Shown: positions 40,887 through 50,456, counted from the first letter of the stretch. The stretch: 64,000 nt of DNA from Clostridia bacterium (GCA_017461985.1 JAFTSA010000008.1:1-64000); one strand, 5' to 3'. Notes: generated by a model not told the origin, from the sequence alone. Numbers and translations: made by a program.

Positions 40887-43211
40887 ATGAAAAAACTGCT
40901 TGCACTTGTCCTTGTATTCCTCACTGGTTTGTCCCTTTTTGTGGCCTGTAGCCCCGTTGACAAGCCTGCAGATGACAATTCTGCCGACAACACGCCTACA
41001 TACCTCTACACCGATTTCACCAATGAGGAAAAAGCGGCGTTTGTGGATTTGGTTGGTGAGACTATCCCCTTCCTGCCCTGCAATGAGTATTCTGTTGTGG
41101 GCGATGATGAAGGAGTCACATACACTGTCAGCGGCGCGGAGGTGGACGATTTTCTCACGTACCGCAGCCTTATGACAGGATATGAATATAAAGATGCCTA
41201 CATAGATGATTTCGGTGGCAAGACTTGGCACATCTATGAAAAAGAACTTGCGGACAAAAATGTCATCCGTGTTGAAATGTCATACTCAAACGGCACAATC
41301 ACTGCCGTTGCAACACTTCGCATTATCCCCGGAGATACCCCCGGTGGTGACAATCCCGGAGGCGGTGATACTCCCGGTGGCGGAGATACCCCTAGTGGCG
41401 ATGACAACACGGGCGGTACAGATACTCCCTCAAGTAAAACCTACACCGCTTTCACTTCTGGTGAAGTGGACATGCTGACAAACTTGGTTGGCGAAACCAT
41501 CCCCTTCCTCCCCAACAACGAATACTATGTTGAGGCAGGAAGTGATGAATACGGCACATACATCGCTTTCTACACCTTCGGCAATACCAAGGCGGAATTT
41601 GACGCATACTGCGCAACTCTCGTCAGCGCAGGCTATACCCTTGTGGGTGATGACGAAGATGAATATGGCGACACTTGGTACTACTACGAAAAAGGGGATA
41701 TTTGCATTGATATCTCTTTCTACTACTATGAAAACGAATATGTGGTGGATTCATACGTCTATCTCTACACCGAAGACGACACACCCGATCAAGGTGGCAG
41801 TGGTGACGGCGGAAACACTGGCGGAAACACTGGTGGAAATACAGGCGGAAATACCGGCGGTGGCAATACTGATGAAGTGGACCTCATCACCAACAACGGA
41901 CTTGGCCTCCCCACCGATGCTGACGGTGTGTATGACCTGGACTTCACCAAGGCAACAAATGTGAAAAACGTCCACGACCAAGGATATTATCTTGACGGAT
42001 GCCCCACAACTGGCACACCCAAAGTGCTTGTCATCCCCGTTGACTTTGCTGACGTCACCGCATCAAGCAAGGGATACGACATCGACCTCATCAAAAAGGC
42101 CTTTGCAAGCAATGATTCCACTGACGGATTCTACTCTGTCTATGAATATTTCAACCTTTCAAGTTATGGTCAACTGACGTTGGATTTCACCGTCCTTGAC
42201 AGCTGGTTTAGACCTGAAAACAACAGCACCTACTACGCCAGCTCCACTGACGCTGAAGGCGGTATGAACGGTGATCAACTGATCCTTGACGAGGCCCTTC
42301 AATATCTTGCCACAACTATGGATCTCAGCGAGTTTGACAGTGACGGCAACTCCGTTATCGATGCAGTTGTCATCATCCACACCCTTGACATCGACGATTC
42401 CGCCGACTTCTACTGGGCATATAGATATTGGAACACCCACGTGGACGAAGACGGATATTACTACGAATACGACGGCGTCAGTGCCAACGACTACCTGTGG
42501 GCTTCATATCAGTTTATGCACGAATCCTACGACGAAGACGGCAACGTTGACTACACCGACACCACCGCCTTCAACACCTACACTTACGTCCACGAATTTG
42601 CCCACGTCCTTGGCGCAGACGACTACTACGACACCGCTTACGTCAATGAGGATTTGCTCCTCGACGGCAAAGATATGATGGATGCAATGTTCGGCGACCA
42701 CAACCCATACACCAAGTTCAACTACGGCTGGATTACCACTTCTCGCCTTGTTGTGGCGGAAGAAAGCGTCACACTCACTCTCACCGATTTCGGCAAGACA
42801 GGTGACACCATCATCATCGCAAACAACTGGTCTGACGACCTTGGTGCATATCAAGAATATTACGTCCTTATGTACTACACCAACACAGGCCTCAACGCAG
42901 GCGATGACTACGGCTATTTCTCCCGTGACGGCGTGGTGGTCTATCACATCAATGCCTCCCTCTATCGTGAGGTTTACGACGGTGAAACGTACTATGACGT
43001 CTACAACAACAATACCCACTCTTCTGACCAATACGGCACTTCAAACAACCTTATTGAGTATGTAAAGTCATCAAACGACACTTTCACCTATATCGCAGGA
43101 GACACAATGGGTGCAGTCACAGGCGACAGCGGAAATGCTCTTGTTTACAACTTTGTTGTGGACTCAATCGACGGCGACACCGCCACAATCACCTTCACAA
43201 AAACAATCTAA
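40887..43211 (+). CDS. Secreted lipoprotein with duplicated N-terminal domain and M6-like metalloprotease domain
   Basis: 774 aa from ATG 40887 with GAGGTG upstream. The signal ends GLSLFVACS, a lipobox. Two copies of a domain of about 110 residues follow; both contain the sequence LVGETIPFLP and are separated by Pro/Gly/Asp-rich linkers (GGDTPGGGDTPSGDD; repeated GGNT). The protease domain begins near residue 330 and contains YVHEFAHVLGADDYYD, an HExxH-x8-D zinc site as in immune-inhibitor-A-type (M6) peptidases. The exported enzyme probably digests external protein. Function of the duplicated domain is unknown. Confidence 0.85.
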   Translation: MKKLLALVLVFLTGLSLFVACSPVDKPADDNSADNTPTYLYTDFTNEEKAAFVDLVGETIPFLPCNEYSVVGDDEGVTYTVSGAEVDDFLTYRSLMTGYEYKDAYIDDFGGKTWHIYEKELADKNVIRVEMSYSNGTITAVATLRIIPGDTPGGDNPGGGDTPGGGDTPSGDDNTGGTDTPSSKTYTAFTSGEVDMLTNLVGETIPFLPNNEYYVEAGSDEYGTYIAFYTFGNTKAEFDAYCATLVSAGYTLVGDDEDEYGDTWYYYEKGDICIDISFYYYENEYVVDSYVYLYTEDDTPDQGGSGDGGNTGGNTGGNTGGNTGGGNTDEVDLITNNGLGLPTDADGVYDLDFTKATNVKNVHDQGYYLDGCPTTGTPKVLVIPVDFADVTASSKGYDIDLIKKAFASNDSTDGFYSVYEYFNLSSYGQLTLDFTVLDSWFRPENNSTYYASSTDAEGGMNGDQLILDEALQYLATTMDLSEFDSDGNSVIDAVVIIHTLDIDDSADFYWAYRYWNTHVDEDGYYYEYDGVSANDYLWASYQFMHESYDEDGNVDYTDTTAFNTYTYVHEFAHVLGADDYYDTAYVNEDLLLDGKDMMDAMFGDHNPYTKFNYGWITTSRLVVAEESVTLTLTDFGKTGDTIIIANNWSDDLGAYQEYYVLMYYTNTGLNAGDDYGYFSRDGVVVYHINASLYREVYDGETYYDVYNNNTHSSDQYGTSNNLIEYVKSSNDTFTYIAGDTMGAVTGDSGNALVYNFVVDSIDGDTATITFTKTI

Positions 43212-43229
43212 CAAATTCTAATCTCAAAC

Positions 43230-43258
43230 AAAAAACCGAGAGCAATCTCGGTTTTTTT
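43230..43258 (+). terminator. Terminator of the M6-like protease gene
   Basis: ACCGAGA-GCAA-TCTCGGT followed by seven T. Confidence 0.9.
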
Positions 43259-43267
43259 ATTAAAAGA

Positions 43268-43294
43268 AAAAACGGACTTGTTTGTCCGTTTTTG
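43268..43294. terminator. Second, bidirectional terminator
   Basis: AAAAACGGAC-TTGTTT-GTCCGTTTTT. It backs up the preceding terminator and also ends the convergent acetyltransferase gene on the minus strand. Confidence 0.85.
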
Positions 43295-43307
43295 TTTTAC
43301 ACTTTCT

Positions 43308-43901
43308 CTATTCTTGAATGTACGTAGGATAAGTGGTTTTGTCCTCATCGGTGATTTCTCGCAGAACCCTACAGGGTACTCCAACTGCCACCACACCACT
43401 GGGGATATCTTTTGTCACAACACTGCCCGCCCCTATGACAGAATTGTCACCTATTGTCACACCAGCAAGAATTGTGCTATGCGCTCCTATCCAAACGTTG
43501 TTGCCAATGGTTATAGGTTTTGCAATCTCCACTCCTGCCTTGCGCATTTCAGGGTCTATAGCATGCTCGGCGGTTGTGATGCAACAGTATGGCGCGATGA
43601 AAACATTGTTACCAAAAGTCACTTTTGCGCCGTCTGTGATGACAAGACCATGGTTTGAATAAAAGTTGTCACCAACGGATATGTTGTATCCATAGTCGCA
43701 CCAAAAAGGAGGGGTGATGATGACGTCACTGCCCATATTTCCAAGCAAAGTTTTCAAGATTTCAGTTTGCTCTATCCTGTCGTTTGGCGACAGTTGGTTG
43801 AACCGGAAACACTTGTCCTTGCCTTTTTTGATCTCCTCTTCATATTGCGGGTTGTAGCACCCCTGAAAAAACTGATATGTTGGCACAATAGGCTTTTCCA
43901 T
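43308..43901 (-). CDS. Hexapeptide-repeat sugar O-acetyltransferase (maltose/galactoside acetyltransferase type)
   Basis: 197 aa. An N-terminal helical Mac domain (about 1-55) is followed by a left-handed beta-helix with hexapeptide turns such as ISVGDN, VTFGNN, ITIGNN and [21 protein letters not shown] contains the catalytic histidine of the MAT/GAT group. It transfers acetate from acetyl-CoA to a sugar or nodulation-factor-like acceptor, possibly for detoxifying excess sugar. Confidence 0.88.
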   Translation of the reverse strand: MEKPIVPTYQFFQGCYNPQYEEEIKKGKDKCFRFNQLSPNDRIEQTEILKTLLGNMGSDVIITPPFWCDYGYNISVGDNFYSNHGLVITDGAKVTFGNNVFIAPYCCITTAEHAIDPEMRKAGVEIAKPITIGNNVWIGAHSTILAGVTIGDNSVIGAGSVVTKDIPSGVVAVGVPCRVLREITDEDKTTYPTYIQE

Positions 43902-43971
43902 AAGACTCTCCTTTTCATAATAATATCACCCTTTCCACACAATTTCAATATCAAAATCAAGCATCAAACTC

Positions 43972-43999
43972 TTGCAAATTGAAAATAATATGTTATAAT
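43972..43999 (+). promoter_or_regulatory. ssrA promoter
   Basis: TTGCAA (43972-43977), 16-bp spacer, TATAAT (43994-43999), placing the start close to the mature tmRNA 5' end. Confidence 0.85.
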
Positions 44000-44015
44000 A
44001 CGACTACACTCTTTT

Positions 44016-44381
44016 GGGGGTGTACTGGATTCGACTACTGGTTGGAGTCGGGATAAGCATGTCGCAGGCTCGTCTGCGTTAAAACGGAAAGCTAAAATTA
44101 AATGCAAAAAACAATACTATGAAATCCACCAACATGGGTTTCGCCCTCGCTGCATAATTTAGTCAGCGTGTCGCCCCGAGGTTTTCTGTTCCCTTGGCAA
44201 GCGGTATCAGAAAAACAGACAACGCCAGCCTAGTGTCCTGTAAGTTGGTTGTCATGAAGGACTCATCAATCTGCGGTTCGCCCACGTACCAAAGTGCGAA
44301 AAATCTAAACGTGAGATAAACATGTAGAAAGTCGCGGTGAAGGCTTTTAGGACCGGGGTTCAACTCCCCGCATCTCCACCA
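44016..44381 (+). ncRNA. ssrA: tmRNA (ssrA), one-piece form
   Basis: The 5' GGGGGTGTACTGGATTCGAC and 3' GGTTCAACTCCCCGCATCTC with encoded CCA form the alanine tRNA-like domain. The tag frame runs from the resume codon GCA at 44104 to TAA at 44155-44157, giving AKNNTMKSTNMGFALAA, whose LAA end is the proteolysis signal. It rescues stalled ribosomes with SmpB, encoded about 15 kb away at 58937-59389. The 3' 21 bases plus AAAA are repeated 330 bp downstream. Confidence 0.97.
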
Positions 44382-44384
44382 AAA
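44361..44384 (+). repeat. tmRNA 3' end, direct repeat 1
   Basis: Twenty-four bases from the T-loop (CAACTCCCCG) to just past the CCA (CACCAAAA), identical to 44691-44714. Confidence 0.95.
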
Positions 44385-44690
44385 AGTAAGAAACACGAAC
44401 CCTTGGGTGCGTGTTTTTTGCTTTTTTGATACGGAAATAGTATGTTGCAGGGGAGTTGAACAGGAGCGTTAAGAAAATGGTGGACACCCACCATTTTTAG
44501 CAATGACCACAAAACAAAGGACAACCAAGCGCTTGTCATTTGAGTTGTCCGCGTGAAGTGGACGATACTGTCCACATAGTGCGAAGCACAGCAACTTGTT
44601 GTATCACGAAGTGAATGTGGGCAAGCAAGACCGAAGCATTGAGCAAGGCATACAACGATATAAGCACTCTTGCCTTGCGAAATGCAAGAA
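44385..44690 (+). repeat. Hairpin array downstream of ssrA
   Basis: About 305 bp without a gene. It starts with a terminator and contains an inverted copy of 12 bases of the tmRNA T-arm (44450-44461 versus 44358-44369). It also has a 10-bp perfect hairpin with a T run (44474-44497) and further stems GTGGAC/GTCCAC, GTGC-GAA-GCAC and TCAC-GAA-GTGA. Near its end GCAACTTGTTGTAT matches the array after tRNA-Leu(GAG), in a similar context of a GTGC-N3-GCAC hairpin before and a short stem after. Stems differ in sequence but keep pairing. Confidence 0.8.
44391..44419 (+). terminator. Terminator directly after ssrA
   Basis: AAACACG / CGTGTTT with an inner CCTTGG loop, then T run. Confidence 0.85.
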
Positions 44691-44714
44691 CAACTCCCCG
44701 CATCTCCACCAAAA
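44691..44714 (+). repeat. Copy of tmRNA 3' end, direct repeat 2
   Basis: Identical over 24 bases to 44361-44384, spacing exactly 330 bp. The tRNA-like 5' partner is missing, so this copy cannot be a functional RNA end by itself. Confidence 0.95.
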
Positions 44715-44719
44715 GGACA

Positions 44720-44750
44720 AAAAACCCACTCTTATGAGTGGGTTTTGTTT
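44720..44750 (+). terminator. Distal terminator of the ssrA array
   Basis: AAACCCACTC-TTAT-GAGTGGGTTT with flanking T run. It lies right after the copied tmRNA end and is also positioned to end the converging exporter gene on the minus strand. Confidence 0.9.
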
Positions 44751-44770
44751 TAGTTGATTTGGGTTGACCC

Positions 44771-47560
44771 TTATTCGCTGCGGAGGGCGATTGCAGGGTC
44801 TTTCTTTGCGGCAACTCTTGAAGGTACGAAGCCGGCAAGCATGCTGAGGACAACTGAGATGCCAAGCATCATAACTGCGTGCCACCACTCAACTTGCATA
44901 ATGTTGGCGATGCCAAACACTGATTTCAGTATTGCACTGCCTGCAAGAGAGATAAGGCAACTGACCACCACGCCGATGACGCCACTGTATCCGCCGAGGA
45001 TTGCACTTTCTGCAAGGAAGACACGAGCAACGTCTTTCTTTCTTGCGCCGATACTTCTGAGCACACCGATTTCCTTGCGCCTTTCAAGGACTGAGGTGTA
45101 GATGATGATTGCAATCATAATTGTTGAAACAACCAGTGAGATTGCGGCAAATGCAACCAGAACACCTGTGATGACCTCTGCCATTGTGTTGACAAACGAC
45201 ATCATTGTGGACAGTGAGTCGCTGAATTGAATTTCTTTTGCGGGGTCGGTTTGCTTTGCGTTGTAGTCCTTGATGAAGGACTCTACTGCATCCTTTGAAT
45301 CGAAGGACGAACAGTAGAACTCAATTGCAAGAGGATAGTCAAGGTCAGCAACACCAAGAGCACGGAGGATGACGTCGTGACGGTCCTTTGTTTTGATGTT
45401 GATTGTGCCACCCACTTTCAATTCATCAGTGTTGCTGATTGTGTAGGACAACACACTCTTGTAGCTGTTTTTGCCGTCTGCTACTGCCTTTTCATATGCG
45501 GCGATTTGGGCTTGGACAGCTTCGTGGGTTTCTGCCTTTTCAAGGAGGTAGTCACCAAGTTCCTTGGTGTAGCCGATAACACCGCTGATTGACAATGCGT
45601 TTGCGCCTTCCTTGGGTTGGACAACACCGACAATCTTCACGTCCATTGAAGCGTTGCTTTCAATGAAATCCTTGTCAAGGGTGCTCTTGGACATGTGTGC
45701 CCAGGTAGGACCGCCGTCAGCTGAAAGAATGGGGTTGCCATCTGCATCCACGTTGGGAACGAGGTAGTCTGCGTTGGTGAGGACTTTGTAGGACTTGCCA
45801 AGAAGTTCCTCATATTTGAAACCTACTGAACTGAAGGTTTCTCCGTCCGTAAGTGCTTGCATAACGTCATCTTGTGACTTCAAGCCAAGCATGAAGAGTT
45901 GGTAGTCGATGAGTTTGCCGTCTCTGGTGAGGACAACAACAACTTCATCCTTTGAGGTGGGCCATCTGCCTGCCTTGACGTCGTATTGGCTGTCAAGAAG
46001 TTCTTGGTTGGTGGACATCTCTGCCCAGCTGTCACCAAGCATACTGCCGAGGAGAGGCAATGCTTCGTTCATGGTGATTTCCATGCCGAAGATGGGGAAC
46101 TTGGTGTCCATAATTGCGTTTATCATGGGGTCTTTGCGCATATCTTCAAGGACGATGAACATTGCTTCCACGTAGGGGTTTATCTTCATATAGATTTGCT
46201 CGTCGGCAGGTCTTTCGTTGTTCTTGGGGTCTTCGGCGTACACGTTGAAGGTTGTGCCGTAGTCATACTTGACGGTGGCGATTGCATCGTCAAAGTTTTC
46301 GTCTATGTACTTTTTGAAAGAGTGCAAGTCGTTTTCTGAGCCGAATTCGCCTGAAACGAAGCCGGGAATCAATTCACCGAGGGCTGAAAGGACTGTGACG
46401 TCATATCCTGCGTTGATGTCAACGTTGCATTGATCACAATATCCGTCTGCATTTGCGTCAACGTGCTCCTTACACGCTTCGCCAGCTGACATAAGCTTGG
46501 ACAGGACCTCTTCGATTTGAAGACTGCTCTTGTTGACGGTGAGAGGATAGGTGGACAGTGCGTCCTCTTCCATTGATGCGATGAAGGCACTTGCACCTGA
46601 TGACAGTGACAAAACGAGGATTATGCCGATGATGCCGATTGAGCCAGCAACTGAGGTGAGGAAGGTCCTGCCCTTCTTGCTGATGAGGTTGTTCCAAGAC
46701 AAAGATATTGCTGTGGACAACTTCATTGATGCTTTGTCGTGCTTTTTGAATTTTTCAATCTTTTCGGACAATTTCTTCATCTTGTCCTTGAAGGTTGCCT
46801 TTTTAGGTGCAGGGGTTTCTGCTTGTGCTTCTTCAACTGTTTCAACAACTGCAACCTCTTCTGCCTCTTCAACTGAGCCATCATAAGGCATTGTGTCGCC
46901 GACGACTTCGCCGTCCTTCAAGTACACGATGCGTGTGCTGTATTCCTCGGCAAGTTGAGGGTTGTGTGTGACCATAACCACAAGGCGGTCGCTGGCAACT
47001 TCCTTCAAAAGCTCCATAATTTGAAGACCGCTTTCGGTGTCAAGTGCGCCGGTGGGCTCGTCTGCAAGGATGATGTCAGGATTGTTGACAAGGGCGCGGG
47101 CGATTGCGACACGTTGTGCTTGTCCGCCAGAAAGTTGGTTGGGGCGTTTCTTGGCTTGGTCTGCAAGGCCAACCTTGCGGAGTGCTTCCATTGCTCGCTC
47201 AATACGCTCTTCTTTTGACACACCTGCAAGGGTAAGGCAAAGAGCAACATTCTTAAGAATGTTCATATGAGGGATAAGGTTGTAGGATTGGAAAACAAAG
47301 CCGATACGTTGATTGCGGTAGGTGTCCCAGTCTACGTCGTCAAATTCCTTTGTGGAAACGCCGTCAACTTGGATGTCGCCACTGGTGTAGCGATCAAGTC
47401 CGCCAACGATATTAAGAAGTGTGGTTTTGCCACAGCCTGAAGGGCCTAATATTGAAACAAATTCATTTTGTCTAAATTCGATTGATACGTTATTGAGGGC
47501 AAGAGTAACGTCATTATCGTCAATGCGATACTCTTTGGTTATATTCAAAAGCTTAAGCAT
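44771..47560 (-). CDS. MacB-type ABC exporter, ATPase fused to FtsX-like permease
   Basis: 929 aa. Residues 1-225 are a LolD/MacB-class ATPase: GPSGCGKTT (Walker A), LSGGQAQR signature, [11 protein letters not shown] (Walker B). An acidic Ala/Glu linker leads to the first membrane helix near 305. A large external domain (about 335-780) and three C-terminal helices (FtsX/MacB fold) follow. The external domain starts with CKEH-DAN-DGYCDQC (about 362-378), a cysteine/aspartate motif found in various clostridial surface proteins. It may export peptides or act in mechanotransmission with a partner; none is seen. Confidence 0.88.
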   Translation of the reverse strand: MLKLLNITKEYRIDDNDVTLALNNVSIEFRQNEFVSILGPSGCGKTTLLNIVGGLDRYTSGDIQVDGVSTKEFDDVDWDTYRNQRIGFVFQSYNLIPHMNILKNVALCLTLAGVSKEERIERAMEALRKVGLADQAKKRPNQLSGGQAQRVAIARALVNNPDIILADEPTGALDTESGLQIMELLKEVASDRLVVMVTHNPQLAEEYSTRIVYLKDGEVVGDTMPYDGSVEEAEEVAVVETVEEAQAETPAPKKATFKDKMKKLSEKIEKFKKHDKASMKLSTAISLSWNNLISKKGRTFLTSVAGSIGIIGIILVLSLSSGASAFIASMEEDALSTYPLTVNKSSLQIEEVLSKLMSAGEACKEHVDANADGYCDQCNVDINAGYDVTVLSALGELIPGFVSGEFGSENDLHSFKKYIDENFDDAIATVKYDYGTTFNVYAEDPKNNERPADEQIYMKINPYVEAMFIVLEDMRKDPMINAIMDTKFPIFGMEITMNEALPLLGSMLGDSWAEMSTNQELLDSQYDVKAGRWPTSKDEVVVVLTRDGKLIDYQLFMLGLKSQDDVMQALTDGETFSSVGFKYEELLGKSYKVLTNADYLVPNVDADGNPILSADGGPTWAHMSKSTLDKDFIESNASMDVKIVGVVQPKEGANALSISGVIGYTKELGDYLLEKAETHEAVQAQIAAYEKAVADGKNSYKSVLSYTISNTDELKVGGTINIKTKDRHDVILRALGVADLDYPLAIEFYCSSFDSKDAVESFIKDYNAKQTDPAKEIQFSDSLSTMMSFVNTMAEVITGVLVAFAAISLVVSTIMIAIIIYTSVLERRKEIGVLRSIGARKKDVARVFLAESAILGGYSGVIGVVVSCLISLAGSAILKSVFGIANIMQVEWWHAVMMLGISVVLSMLAGFVPSRVAAKKDPAIALRSE

Positions 47561-48425
47561 AAACTTACTTCCTTATTTAGATTGTGATGCAGTTGGACAA
47601 GCGGTTGTAGCCTACTAGTGCTGAAATGATGATTTTGTTGTTTGGACGGCGGATTATTTTCGGTTGAAACCGCCCTTTGTTTATATAAATATAACAACGC
47701 GCTGTCATACATCCTTGATATTATACCACATCAAAACGAATTTGCCTACTACTTTTTTTATCCCGACAATTTTTGGCAAAAATGTTGCCTTTATCAAAAC
47801 ACTTGTCCGTTTAATGGTCGAATTTTGTCGATTTTGACTGCACAACTGGCTGTTAACGATACAGCTGTCGGTTTAAGTAGCAGTCAAAATAAAGAAAGCA
47901 TCCGCAGTTAATGACGCAAAAATTTCTTCACTTAGACCACGAATTGAAGCCAAAAACTAAAATTAGTTGGACATTGAAGATATGCTCAACGAGGCAACAC
48001 CTTGCCCTACGGTAGACAAAAAATCTGTGTACAGTAAATGCTCTTTCCGTTTCTCTTGCAGTCATTTTGCGTTTTTATCTAGTCAAATTTCAAAAGACAC
48101 TCTCTCACTCAGAAAACGATAAGAATAGATGCGAAATACACGATACGTGTTATATTTTTGAATTTTTGCCTATTTTTCGCCGTTTATAACACGTATCGTG
48201 TACTTATCTACAACAATCAAAACACTTATCGTGTATTATTTTGGAAATAAAACAAAAGAAAAACGCCGACACATTTGCCGACGTCATTGAGATTTATTCT
48301 AATATTATAGTTGATTGCGGTGTTTGTAGGCTAGCTTCAGTTGATTGCGGTTTTTCATTGGTTTAAGATTGATTTGCCGTCCTATATTTAGAACTGGTTG
48401 ACCGTGTTGTTTTATTTACAAACAC
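47561..48425. other. 865-bp region without a supported gene
   Basis: AT-rich. It contains a probable -10 (TATAAT) for the exporter gene on the minus strand near 47720, a leader stem GGCGG/CCGCC, and three ACAC-N5-GTGT palindromes (48138-48234). It also has a 13-bp direct repeat AGTTGATTGCGGT (48309-48321 and 48339-48351). Possible ORFs have no ribosome sites. Confidence 0.55.
48138..48234. promoter_or_regulatory. Cluster of three ACAC-N5-GTGT palindromes
   Basis: ACACGATACGTGT (48138-48150), ACACGTATCGTGT (48189-48201) and ACACTTATCGTGT (48222-48234). The first is identical to the site at 15169-15181 and the second is its reverse complement. Flanks are A/T-rich. No promoter or gene close by explains them. 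Confidence 0.5.
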
Positions 48426-48905
48426 TTATATAAGATTGTTTTCTGTGAGGTGGTTGATGAGCCCGTCAACACCTTCTACAACATCGCGGTAGGTTGCGTC
48501 AAAGTTGCCACTGTACCACGGATCTGCTATGTCACCGCCACGTGACGTGTAGTCCAAGAGCTTTGAAATCTTGTTATCCTTGTCTCCGCCGAATATGTTT
48601 CTCATACGGCGCAGGTTGTAGTCCTCCATGCCGATGAACATATCGTAGCGGTCATAGTCCTCTTTCACGATGGGTGTGGCACGATGAGGATAGATGGTGA
48701 CACCTTCCCTCTTCATCTTTTGGACGGCAGGGGGATAGACGGGGTTGCCGTACTCTTCATAACTGGTTGCCCCTGAGGACACCTCAATGAGATGATCAAG
48801 GTGACGACGGCTCAGTTCATCACGCATGACAAACTCTGCCATCGGTGAACGGCAGATGTTGCCAAGACAAATAAACATAATTTTCAACTTTCTATCCATT
48901 GCCAT
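48426..48905 (-). CDS. Low-molecular-weight protein-tyrosine phosphatase
   Basis: 159 aa. FICLGNICRSPMAEF is the C-x5-R-S catalytic loop, and DPWYSGNFDATY carries the general-acid aspartate with the tyrosines usual in the eukaryote-like LMW-PTP group. The ATG at 48903-48905 has GAGGAG upstream. Target unknown. A second, shorter member of the family is encoded at 60598-61038. Confidence 0.92.
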   Translation of the reverse strand: MAMDRKLKIMFICLGNICRSPMAEFVMRDELSRRHLDHLIEVSSGATSYEEYGNPVYPPAVQKMKREGVTIYPHRATPIVKEDYDRYDMFIGMEDYNLRRMRNIFGGDKDNKISKLLDYTSRGGDIADPWYSGNFDATYRDVVEGVDGLINHLTENNLI

Positions 48906-49121
48906 ATGCTCTCCTCAATTCAATTAAATCATACGCTTTCATTTTTGTCAAACGTGCTGACTTTCAAAAAAAGGCACGACGCTTGGTCGTGTCTGTTGCA
49001 ACCGCTATTGGATTGCTTTCCTCTTTGGGTGCAAGTCATGTTTGTTATTTTAACGTTGCTGATATTCTGGGTTTGATTTCTAAATACGTTGCGGAATTGC
49101 GGTTGACTATGAAATCAGCCT

Positions 49122-49859
49122 TCAGTTTGCCTCCACCGCCTCGTTGTCGTCTTCATCATCTTCCGTCACTTGAGAGCAATCGTCAGCACCGGCTGCGACT
49201 GGGTACTCGTTTTTGAAGAAGGACATTGAGGTGTAAAGATAGGTGACTCCTATATTGTAAAGCATAAACAAAATCATTTGCGCGGGAGCGGACACTACAC
49301 AATAACTGCTGGGATCAAATATGCTTGTCAGTGAAAATACCCCAAGGATAAGAGTGAATCCAACAAGCGCCATTCCTATCAAAAATTGTTTGCGGTTGCG
49401 TTTCACTGTGGTGAGGATAAGGAATATCTCAATAAAGTAGAAGCCAAAGAAACCAACCGTTGAAATTGCGGTGTGGGCGGTGCGCATTGCTTCATACACA
49501 GGACCTCTGTCAACGTAGGCAGGGATTGACACTCCTGCGGTGAGCAAAAAGGCACTGACACCAAAAAGTGCAAAGAAAAGTTTGCGCCATTTCATAGTGT
49601 AGCCACCGTCATCAATGGCCATCTTCATAGCAAAGAAAAAGGTGCCCATATTGAATATGCCCCAAACGTAGACAAGCCACAAAAGCCCCTCGGGCCATGC
49701 CAAACGGGATAATGAATTGTACAGGGCGGATTGCTTGCCGCTGCATATAATGAGAACGCTGACTATGGGCACAACAATGAAGGTCAAAAGGATAAGAGCG
49801 ATCTCTTTTGCTTTCCGATTTTTGATTTCAATCGGCTCTCCAAAAATGCTATTTCTCAT
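49122..49859 (-). CDS. Multi-pass membrane protein of unknown function
   Basis: 245 aa with about six membrane helices beginning at residue 20, connected by short loops, and an acidic C-terminal tail (DDCSQVTEDDEDDNEAVEAN). The layout recalls DUF998-type proteins, but no clear signature is visible. It stands alone between two other minus-strand genes. Confidence 0.65.
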   Translation of the reverse strand: MRNSIFGEPIEIKNRKAKEIALILLTFIVVPIVSVLIICSGKQSALYNSLSRLAWPEGLLWLVYVWGIFNMGTFFFAMKMAIDDGGYTMKWRKLFFALFGVSAFLLTAGVSIPAYVDRGPVYEAMRTAHTAISTVGFFGFYFIEIFLILTTVKRNRKQFLIGMALVGFTLILGVFSLTSIFDPSSYCVVSAPAQMILFMLYNIGVTYLYTSMSFFKNEYPVAAGADDCSQVTEDDEDDNEAVEAN

Positions 49860-49919
49860 TTGTATTTACCTAAATTTATAGTGTAAAATTATGTCTAAAT
49901 TTTATTCGCACAAAATCCG

Positions 49920-50456
49920 TCAATCAACATAAAACACGGTTTCATTGAGCTCTTTACGCTTTTTAACCCTTGTTTCTGCATTTTCACCCTTACCAATGGC
50001 AAGGACCAGCTTGACGTCTTTTGCCCTTGACTCATCAATGCCGATGACCTTTGCGACAGCCTTTCCACTGAATGCACCAAGTATGCAACTGCCAAGCCCC
50101 AGATCCGCTGCTTGATAGGTCATTGATGCCACTGCAATGCCGATGTCGTTTTCAACAAAGTCACGGCTTGTCACTGTCTTCATCATCTTGTCAAGGGTTG
50201 TGCTTTTGTCTGCAACGATAGCGATAAATGCCCCTGCATTGTCCACAAATTTGTTGAAACCCATAACCTTGACGGCATTTGCCATATCTTCAAGTTTTTC
50301 ACCGCTGACCACGTAAAACTTCCAAGGTTGAGTGTTTTTGGCAGAGGGTGCCATACGTCCTGCGTGAACTATGGTGTCGAGGTCTTCTCTCCTTACGGGT
50401 GCGCCTGTGTATGCACGACAACTTTCTCTCTTTTCAACAAGTTCATTAAAATTCAT
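49920..50456 (-). CDS. Nitroreductase family protein
   Basis: About 178 aa FMN enzyme. RESCRAYTGAPVRREDLDTIVHAGRMAPSAKNTQPWKFYVV is the N-terminal flavin-binding signature of the family, and DIGIAVASMTYQAADLGLGSCILGAF the dimer and flavin contact. It reduces nitro or quinone compounds with NAD(P)H, in anaerobes possibly other electron acceptors. ATG 50454-50456 chosen; the frame extends two codons to a GTG. Confidence 0.88.
   Translation of the reverse strand: MNFNELVEKRESCRAYTGAPVRREDLDTIVHAGRMAPSAKNTQPWKFYVVSGEKLEDMANAVKVMGFNKFVDNAGAFIAIVADKSTTLDKMMKTVTSRDFVENDIGIAVASMTYQAADLGLGSCILGAFSGKAVAKVIGIDESRAKDVKLVLAIGKGENAETRVKKRKELNETVFYVD

Noticed and set aside
42504-43031. 175-codon frame antisense to the M6-like protease
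   Set aside because: Mirror of GAC/ACC-rich codons of the real gene; no promoter or ribosome site.
44361-44714. Prophage or ordinary genomic island at ssrA
   Set aside because: The repeats match an attachment-site pattern, but the insert is about 306 bp with no integrase or other gene.
47642-47911. 89-codon frame in the gene-free region
   Set aside because: No ribosome site, aromatic-rich random-looking protein, and it overlaps the probable exporter promoter on the other strand.
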